Assembly (NCBI GenBank): GCA_017543005.1
Contig: JAFWEA010000386.1
Span: 1 to 10,180, forward strand
Direction: 5' to 3'
DNA from: Solobacterium sp.
GTDB taxonomy: Bacteria; Bacillota_I; Bacilli_A; Erysipelotrichales; Erysipelotrichaceae
Length of the DNA stretch: 10,180 nucleotides
Shown: in pieces, positions 5,773-10,180 of the stretch
Numbering within the stretch: position 1 is the stretch's first letter
Layout: the number at the start of each line of letters is the position of its first letter
Made by a program: the position numbers and the translations under genes
Notes under the pieces: generated by a model
Databases searched by the model: none
What the model saw: the letters and a program-made list of their open reading frames with translations, nothing else
Told to the model about the DNA's origin: nothing

Positions 5773-6027
5773 TTACTTTCTGACTTCGATCCAGTCGTCA
5801 CCCATGCATCCGCGCGGACACCTCATCCAATAATGTGTTGCCGTAGTTGCATAAATGACTAACTGAGCACCGCAGTTTCCACAGAACAGCACCAGGTATG
5901 GTTCTGCCGTTGGCCCCGGATTAACAGGTGTATCTGTGTATTCGGCATGTACATGAAATGGCAAATGACTAAAAACCAAAGTGACCATAAGAACAATTGA
6001 TGCAAATACTGCTGCTGTCTATTTCAT
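5773..6027 (-). pseudogene. Small exported zinc-ribbon protein gene with amber stop at codon 3
   Basis: The frame starts at an ATG (6027) five bases after AGCAGG and 15 bases after the anti-sigma stop, but reads Met-Lys-TAG. Beyond the amber codon it encodes a clean export signal: TAAVFASIVLMVTLVFS as hydrophobic core and a likely cleavage after HVHA near residue 28. The mature part, about 56 residues, has a zinc-ribbon-like pair of cysteine knuckles, CGNC (49-52) and CPRGC (70-74). Changing TAG to AAG, one base, would restore a normal MKKTAAVF signal start. An internal ATG at 5988 could make a shorter product but has no ribosome binding site and lacks the basic N-region. It is third in the sigma factor operon. 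I recognise no family. It may be a pseudogene, a sequencing error, or a rarely suppressed stop. Confidence 0.6.
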
Positions 6028-6042
6028 TTTTTCCTGCTATTC

Positions 6043-7233
6043 TCAATAGCATATCCGCGATATACGTACATTTTGAATGTGGCTTCTGATGACGGATTCG
6101 TTCTGCAGCAGCTGCAGGGCAGCATCCTGGGACAGCAGAATCCGATAGCCGATTACGGTTGTTCCGTTTTCCTCCGCTTTCTGCAAAGCTGTTTCAGCCT
6201 GCTGTTTTTCCTGTCCGGAAAGCATCCGGCCCTCCAATAACAAACGCAGCTGGGCAATATACTGCCGCTCATAAGCATCAGCCGCAGTTTTCGGACTGGT
6301 GATCCATGAATGCCTGGTGCTGTATGTGAATACGCCCTGCCGGTAGAGGCTCATGCTCCTTTTCAGCGTATCCTCCATAACGAGATCCTGATATTCTTCC
6401 AGATATGCCGAAGGTCCGTTTCCGCCGATCATGCTGAAACCGATGGCCGCCTCCGGATATTCCGCTGATGCAGTATAGTCTGTAACAGCATAGAGAATCA
6501 TGGCATCATCAAGTGTTCCGCCAAAGCGGATCAATTCATATAAGGATATTTCTTCCTTCAAACGGATATCCAGACAGATAACGGCAGAATCTGGAAGTTT
6601 TTCAATCTCAGTTATATTGGCCTGCTGCAGGGCCGCCGCCGGTGTGTCCCGAAACCAGGAATAGAAATCACCATCCTTCAACCCCGGATAGAGATCCCTG
6701 GCAAGTTCATTCTCCACATAAATACTGCCGGAATTCAGGATGTTGTCGGCCGGATCGGCAATGACCTGTCCGCTGCGGATTTCAAAAGCTGCATAATCAT
6801 CACTTTTCAGGGGCAGATTTCCCGTACTGATATCAGCCCAGCTGACAAGCCGGCCGCCAATATGGTATACGCCGTATGCTTCCGGGTCTGCGTCTTCCGG
6901 CTTCAAGGTGTCAAATGCCGGCACAAACCCGGGATAGAAAATACTGACATATGCCGAAATATAGGCCTGTGCGTTCCGGACTTCTGTTTCTTTGGGGCTT
7001 TGTTCCGCTGCAACAATCGTTTTCCAGTCGGCCAGATGGAACGCCTGCCGTTCCCTGATCAACCGTCGAATGCCAATACCCCCGACAAGCATCAATGCCG
7101 AAACCAGAACAACAAGCAATGCCCGCATATATACTTCACGGATAATCCCCTGATGTATTCTTCTGGTCAGATTATGGTCCGGTTCAGAATGATCTGCCGC
7201 CAGCAGCTGTTCGATTTTATCATCTGTCATCAT
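6043..7233 (-). CDS. Probable anti-sigma factor, single-pass membrane protein
   Basis: A 396-residue protein with a short cytoplasmic N-terminus (1-36, MMTDDKIEQLLAADHSEPDH), one membrane segment at about 37-56 followed by basic residues (RRLIRER), and a roughly 340-residue outer domain. This is the layout of membrane anti-sigma factors that hold an ECF sigma factor at the membrane until an outside signal is sensed. The zinc-binding HxxxCxxC signature of the ZAS class is absent. The outer part, with VICLDIRLKEEISLYEL at about 225-240, loosely recalls the Sigma_reg_C type found in Bacillus proteins such as YhdL, but I am not certain. Its ATG overlaps the sigma factor gene by 14 bases, with AAAGGG six bases upstream, so the two are co-translated. 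The signal it detects is unknown. Confidence 0.72.
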   Translation of the reverse strand: MMTDDKIEQLLAADHSEPDHNLTRRIHQGIIREVYMRALLVVLVSALMLVGGIGIRRLIRERQAFHLADWKTIVAAEQSPKETEVRNAQAYISAYVSIFYPGFVPAFDTLKPEDADPEAYGVYHIGGRLVSWADISTGNLPLKSDDYAAFEIRSGQVIADPADNILNSGSIYVENELARDLYPGLKDGDFYSWFRDTPAAALQQANITEIEKLPDSAVICLDIRLKEEISLYELIRFGGTLDDAMILYAVTDYTASAEYPEAAIGFSMIGGNGPSAYLEEYQDLVMEDTLKRSMSLYRQGVFTYSTRHSWITSPKTAADAYERQYIAQLRLLLEGRMLSGQEKQQAETALQKAEENGTTVIGYRILLSQDAALQLLQNESVIRSHIQNVRISRICY

Positions 7234-7717
7234 ATCGTTCCCTTTCTGCCTGTTGTTTCAGTTTCTCTTTCAGGCGATGCCGGCGGACTCGTACATTTGC
7301 CGGATCCGTCTTTAATTGGGCTGCTATTTCAGCGTCACTCAACCTGGAATACAGCGTGAGGAGGAGCAGTTCCTGATCTGCCGGCGGCATCTCCCGGATT
7401 TTCTGATGAAGCCACTCTAAATCTTCAGATCGGATTCCTTCGTTTTCCGGTGGCGGGGCTTCGGCATAGGCAAGCATTTTATCCCCTTCATTCAGGAACC
7501 GTTTCTTCCTTCTGACTTCGTCGATAAACAGGTTTTTGAGCACCCGGTACAGCCAGGCCCGCAGACTCCCTTGTCCGTTCCATGACAAAAAAGCTTTGAC
7601 AAATGTTTCGGATACCAGATCTTCTGCATCTGCCCGATTTCCACTCAAATACATGGCATAGGAAAACAGGCCCGCATAATAATGTTCGTACGCTTCCTGA
7701 AGAATAGTCCTGTTCAT
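7220..7717 (-). CDS. ECF-type RNA polymerase sigma factor
   Basis: A 165-residue sigma-70 family protein with only regions 2 and 4, the group 4 (extracytoplasmic function) form. Region 2 covers about residues 8-74, with NRADAEDLVSETFVKAF for core binding and AWLYRVLKNLFIDEVRRKKR for -10 recognition. An acidic, Pro-rich linker (APPPENEG) follows. Region 4 covers about 107-155, a helix-turn-helix (LSDAEIAAQLKTDPANVRVRRHRLKEKL) that reads the -35 element. I choose the ATG at 7717 because GAGG lies six bases upstream; the ATG at 7729 has no ribosome binding site. It is first in an operon with its likely anti-sigma factor. It probably controls a surface or stress response, but nothing in the window names the trigger or the regulon. 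Confidence 0.92.
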   Translation of the reverse strand: MNRTILQEAYEHYYAGLFSYAMYLSGNRADAEDLVSETFVKAFLSWNGQGSLRAWLYRVLKNLFIDEVRRKKRFLNEGDKMLAYAEAPPPENEGIRSEDLEWLHQKIREMPPADQELLLLTLYSRLSDAEIAAQLKTDPANVRVRRHRLKEKLKQQAERERYDDR

Positions 7718-7752
7718 CAGTCGCCTCATCTATATAACGAATCTGAACGTCA

Positions 7753-7781
7753 ATTATTACAGAATAAAAAAACTTTTACAA
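7753..7781 (-). promoter_or_regulatory. Candidate promoter for the sigma/anti-sigma operon
   Basis: On the minus strand TTGTAA (7781-7776) and AATAAT (7758-7753) are 17 bases apart, matching 4 and 5 of 6 sigma-A positions, in a T-rich region. No clear ECF-type promoter (AAC motif at -35 with a paired -10) was recognised, so self-activation is not evident. Confidence 0.45.
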
Positions 7782-7867
7782 AAAAACTCATGGCCGCAGG
7801 CAGTTGTTGTCTCTCCGTTCATAGACCGTGAATCAGCAGTCATATACCATGATTGTTTTACGGACTG

Positions 7868-7873
7868 TATAAT
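7868..7873 (+). promoter_or_regulatory. -10 box for the cupin gene
   Basis: A perfect TATAAT lies 19 bases before the cupin start codon, preceded directly by TG. No good -35 hexamer is found 16-18 bases upstream, so an activator or a weak -35 is likely. With so short a leader, transcription would start near 7880, on the ribosome binding site. Confidence 0.5.
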
Positions 7874-7892
7874 ATCTGCGGAGGGCATCATT

Positions 7893-8327
7893 ATGAGTGA
7901 TCAATACAGTCATCTGATCGTTACAGACCTCAAGCATGAACCGGAAATGTCTCCGGAGTTCCGGGCAATCTATCAGAAGTTTGCCAAACGGATTCTTTGG
8001 ATTGATGACAATGTCGTCCCCGGTGCTTTTCAGATGAATACATCCTGGTACAAAGCCGTGCCGGAACTGGACCCCGTCTTTGCCGAGCATTCCCATCCGT
8101 CGGCGGAGATCATCGGCTTCTTCGGCACGGATCCGGAGCATCCCAATGACCTACACGGTGAAGTGCAGGTGGATTTTGACGGCGAGCCGCATAAAATCGA
8201 CCGTTCCTGCCTGATCTTCGTCCCGCCGAACCTGCCCCATGCCATCCATATTTACCGGGTGGATGAACCGATCTTTCACTTCTCGGTTGTCACCTCCGGT
8301 CTGTATAACGACGGGGCATATCAATAA
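7893..8327 (+). CDS. Cupin-fold protein of unknown function
   Basis: A 144-residue single-domain protein with both cupin motifs. Motif 1 is EHSHPSAEIIGFFG (65-78), giving metal-ligand candidates H66, H68 and E72. Motif 2 is FVPPNLPHAIHI (109-120), giving H116. It ends with a HFSVV strand. Cupins of this size bind a divalent metal and act as small dioxygenases, isomerases or ligand-binding proteins; the substrate here cannot be assigned. An N-terminal 45 residues of mixed character precede the barrel. The ATG has GGAGG eight bases upstream and a TATAAT promoter before that. It stands alone on the plus strand, divergent from the sigma factor operon. No signal peptide is present. Confidence 0.8.
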   Translation: MSDQYSHLIVTDLKHEPEMSPEFRAIYQKFAKRILWIDDNVVPGAFQMNTSWYKAVPELDPVFAEHSHPSAEIIGFFGTDPEHPNDLHGEVQVDFDGEPHKIDRSCLIFVPPNLPHAIHIYRVDEPIFHFSVVTSGLYNDGAYQ

Positions 8328-8456
8328 TTCCTGCCGATATCCTGCCTGCCTTTTGAGACCATTATCACGATTGCAATCTTTGTCTACGGATATGTCCGCA
8401 GCAGATCCGACAAGATCAACATTCAGGCCAAGCAGGCCTATAAAGCAGGCGAATAA
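8328..8456 (+). pseudogene. C-terminal remnant of a membrane protein (no start codon)
   Basis: Directly after the cupin stop and in the same frame, 42 codons stay open to a TAA at 8454-8456. They read as a transmembrane helix followed by a basic tail: FETIITIAIFVYGYVRSR, then SDKINIQAKQAYKAGE. Codon choice (ATC, GTC, GGC, CAG) looks like real coding sequence. There is no ATG, GTG or TTG with a ribosome binding site. The end of a sugar or cation symporter-type transporter often looks like this, but the family is not identified. I take it as the tail of a gene lost by deletion. It is less likely a cupin extension reached by stop-codon readthrough. Confidence 0.4.
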
Positions 8457-8476
8457 CCGGCAGTATTATCCCCAGC

Positions 8477-8551
8477 AAAAAAGCTGACATTGTACTGATC
8501 CCCAAAAGCTATGTTCAACTTTAGGGGAGCACTTCAACATCAGCCTTTTTT
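8477..8551. terminator. Nested hairpin, probable bidirectional terminator
   Basis: An outer arm AAAAAAGCTGA (8477-8487) pairs with TCAGCCTTTTTT (8540-8551), apart from one extra C. An inner arm TCCCCAAAAG (8499-8508) pairs with CTTTAGGGGA (8519-8528) with one A-A mismatch. The arms between are only partly complementary. The A-run and T-run outside the stem allow termination on both strands, serving the plus-strand cupin side and the minus-strand reductase gene. The inner arms also recall the CCCCAAAAG-type ends of some IS3-family elements, so it may be an insertion sequence remnant; no transposase is present. Confidence 0.6.
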
Positions 8552-8611
8552 GTTATTATCGGTTTTCCTGTGCCTCTGTGAAGGTGTCTGTACTGCCGAT
8601 GAATACCGGCG

Positions 8612-9733
8612 TCAGTCTTCCAGGGCCGCGGCGCATTCCTGCAGCAGTTCAATGATGTGCAGGTGCTGCGGGCAGGCAGTTTCACACTGACCGCACTGAA
8701 TGCAGTCGGATGCCTTGCCCTTTTCCTTGGTGGCGTTCTTGTACCGGCTCTTGGCGCCGTTGACATCGTTGTATACATACAGCCGGTTCATGGCACTGAA
8801 GATATCCGGGATCGGAATGTTCATCGGGCAGCCGCCGGTGCAGTAATGGCAGGCCGTGCAGGCAATCTGCGGGATGGCTTCAAATGCTTCCCGGGTCTTC
8901 TCGATGACTTTTTCTTCCTCCGCATCCAGCGGCTTGAACACTGCCGGACTCATGTAGGAAAGATTGTCTTCCATCTGTTCGATATTCGACATGCCGGACA
9001 GCACCATGGCAATGCCTTCCTGCGAAGCCGCAAAGCGGACAGCCCAGGATGCGGCACTGGCTTCCGGATCGGCTGCCTTGAGCACAGCCATCACGGATTC
9101 CGGCGGATTGGCCAGGGCACCGCCCTTGACCGGCTCCATGACGATGACCGGCTTGCCGTGTTTCCGGCAGATTTCCAGGCATTCACGGGATCTGACATCC
9201 GGATTTTCCCAGTCGACATAATTGATCTGCAGCTGGACGAATTCCACATCCGGATGCGCTGTCAGCAGCTCTTCCAGCAGGGCCGGCTGATCATGGAATG
9301 AGAAGCCGTAATGCTTGATCAGGCCCTGTCCCTTCAGTTCCTTCACATAGTCCCAGAGGCCGTACTTGTCGTACAGTTCCTTGTTCTTGGTGCCCAGGGC
9401 GTGCAGCAGGCAGAAGTCAAAGTAACCGGCGCCGGTTCTTTCCAGGCTGGTATGGATCTGCTGTTTGGCATCCGCCTCATCCTTGGCCATGCCGGCATTG
9501 ATCTTGGTCGCCAGGGTGTAGCTGTCCCGCGGGTGCCGCGCACAGAGGGCCTTGCCGGCCGCCTCTTCGGATCCTTCATAGACATAAGCCGTGTCAAAGT
9601 AGGTCAGGCCGGCTTCCAGGAACCGGTCGGTCATGACGGAAACCTGATCCACATCAATCGTTCCGTCTTCCTTCCGGGGCAGACGCATCAGACCAAAGCC
9701 GAGCTTTCCGGTGCCGAAATTCAATTCTTCCAT
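8612..9733 (-). CDS. Aldo/keto reductase with C-terminal 4Fe-4S ferredoxin domain
   Basis: A 373-residue two-part enzyme. Residues 1-285 form the TIM-barrel aldo/keto reductase: catalytic D47 and Y52 (DTAYVYEGSEE), K77 (ATK) and H111 (LLHAL), with VIVMEPVKGGAL at about 196-207 and a GMSN near 247-250 in the nucleotide-binding region. The C-terminus carries two cysteine clusters, CTACHYCTGGCP (292-303) and CIQCGQCETACP (344-355), the spacing of two 4Fe-4S centres. Such fused enzymes are common in anaerobes and are thought to link carbonyl reduction to ferredoxin-type electron transfer as well as NAD(P)H; the substrate is unknown. GGAGGAGG just before the ATG overlaps the stop codon region of the dehydrogenase gene 18 bases upstream, so the two share a transcript. 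Confidence 0.92.
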   Translation of the reverse strand: MEELNFGTGKLGFGLMRLPRKEDGTIDVDQVSVMTDRFLEAGLTYFDTAYVYEGSEEAAGKALCARHPRDSYTLATKINAGMAKDEADAKQQIHTSLERTGAGYFDFCLLHALGTKNKELYDKYGLWDYVKELKGQGLIKHYGFSFHDQPALLEELLTAHPDVEFVQLQINYVDWENPDVRSRECLEICRKHGKPVIVMEPVKGGALANPPESVMAVLKAADPEASAASWAVRFAASQEGIAMVLSGMSNIEQMEDNLSYMSPAVFKPLDAEEEKVIEKTREAFEAIPQIACTACHYCTGGCPMNIPIPDIFSAMNRLYVYNDVNGAKSRYKNATKEKGKASDCIQCGQCETACPQHLHIIELLQECAAALED

Positions 9734-9751
9734 AGTGTGTATTCCTCCTCC

Positions 9752-10180
9752 TTATTTCTTCCGCGGATTCAGGCAGTACCGCGGGGTTTTCCCGGCCAGG
9801 AAGTCAATGATTCCCTGGGCGGCAATTTCAATCATGGCAGTTTTGGCCCGCTCGGAATACGCCCCCACATGCGGGGTGAAGATAATCCGGGGATACAGGC
9901 TCACCGCTTCCAGCACATCCGGATCGGTGATTTCCTCACCGCAGCGGCCGTTCACAAACTGTTCCTTTTCAATAACATCGGTCCCGTAGGCTCTGATCCG
10001 GTCTTCCCTGACCGCTTCATTGATGGCTGCCAGGTCCACCAGTTCCCCGCGGGCCGCATTGACGATGATGACATCTTTCTTGACACCCCGCAGGAATTCC
10101 TTTCCGACCAGATGATAGTTTTCGTCTTTGACAAACGGCAGGTGCACCAGGATGATATCCGCTTCCCGGCGGACATTTTC
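9752..10180 (-). CDS. D-isomer 2-hydroxyacid dehydrogenase, C-terminal part (cut by window edge)
   Basis: The last 142 residues of an NAD-dependent D-2-hydroxyacid dehydrogenase, which reduces a 2-oxoacid to the D-hydroxyacid, for example pyruvate to D-lactate. Visible motifs: ILVHLPFVKDE (10-20 of the fragment), IIVNAARGELVD (38-49) with the substrate-binding Arg R44, GTDVIEKE (66-73) supplying the catalytic Glu (E71 by alignment), and TPHVGAYSE (102-110) with the catalytic His H104. The nucleotide-binding GxGxxG is outside the window. The frame is open to the window edge, so the GTG at 10147 is an internal Val codon and not a start. It ends in NPRKK, with the stop abutting the ribosome binding site of the aldo/keto reductase gene. 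D-lactate dehydrogenase is one option; another 2-hydroxyacid is equally possible. Confidence 0.88.
   Translation of the reverse strand, partial: ENVRREADIILVHLPFVKDENYHLVGKEFLRGVKKDVIIVNAARGELVDLAAINEAVREDRIRAYGTDVIEKEQFVNGRCGEEITDPDVLEAVSLYPRIIFTPHVGAYSERAKTAMIEIAAQGIIDFLAGKTPRYCLNPRKK

Noticed and set aside
5592..5801. Open frame on the minus strand across the T-box and promoter
   Set aside because: It covers the -35/-10 and T-box Stem I, starts upstream of the promoter and gives no recognisable protein.
5773..5988. Intact 71-residue gene starting at the internal ATG 5988
   Set aside because: There is no ribosome binding site before this ATG, and the start would cut the export signal in half; the upstream start with its amber codon fits better.
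8657..9301. 214-codon open frame on the plus strand opposite the aldo/keto reductase gene
   Set aside because: It is a shadow of a gene with complete catalytic and Fe-S motifs and has no start signal.

Overview
The window looks like a chromosomal stretch of a Gram-positive, probably anaerobic member of the Bacillota. The evidence is a T-box riboswitch, strong AGGAGG-type ribosome binding sites, TTGACA/TATAAT promoters, a CodY-like operator and an aldo/keto reductase with two 4Fe-4S clusters. GC content is moderate (about half). I cannot name the genus; an Erysipelotrichia-like or Clostridia-like organism is plausible. Both ends of the window cut genes: murI on the left and a D-2-hydroxyacid dehydrogenase on the right. 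Most genes are on the minus strand; only the glutaredoxin-like gene and the cupin gene are on the plus strand.

Left part (1-1246): a GNAT acetyltransferase and glutamate racemase (murI) form a minus-strand pair with an ATGA overlap. They diverge from a small glutaredoxin-like gene, which ends at a bidirectional terminator shared with the operon to its right.

Centre (1247-5766, minus strand): this is the main unit and the most interesting part. In transcription order it has two overlapping CodY-like motifs, a sigma-A promoter, and a T-box leader whose specifier reads CGC (arginine) and which ends in an intrinsic terminator. Then comes a 25-codon leader ORF with three consecutive CGA arginine codons. 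After it come the lipoprotein, permease and ATPase of a polar amino acid ABC importer and a leaderless M14 zinc carboxypeptidase with a carboxypeptidase-B-like Asp-Asp-Trp signature. My reading is an arginine acquisition operon. Its expression would be set by a global nutrient signal (CodY), by uncharged tRNA-Arg during transcription (T-box), and possibly by ribosome speed at Arg codons in the leader peptide. Bacillus subtilis anti-TRAP (rtpA) uses the same T-box plus triple-codon leader-peptide layout for tryptophan. The arginine version here is inferred from sequence only.

Right of centre (5773-7781, minus strand): an ECF sigma factor overlaps the gene for a single-pass membrane protein that is probably its anti-sigma factor. 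Next is a small exported zinc-ribbon gene whose third codon is an amber stop, so it is probably broken or reads wrongly here.

Right part (7868-10180): a plus-strand cupin gene has its own TATAAT box. It is followed by an in-frame membrane-protein remnant without a start codon and a nested hairpin that probably terminates both strands. On the minus strand the partial D-2-hydroxyacid dehydrogenase and the Fe-S aldo/keto reductase form an 18-base-spaced pair that fits redox disposal in fermentation.
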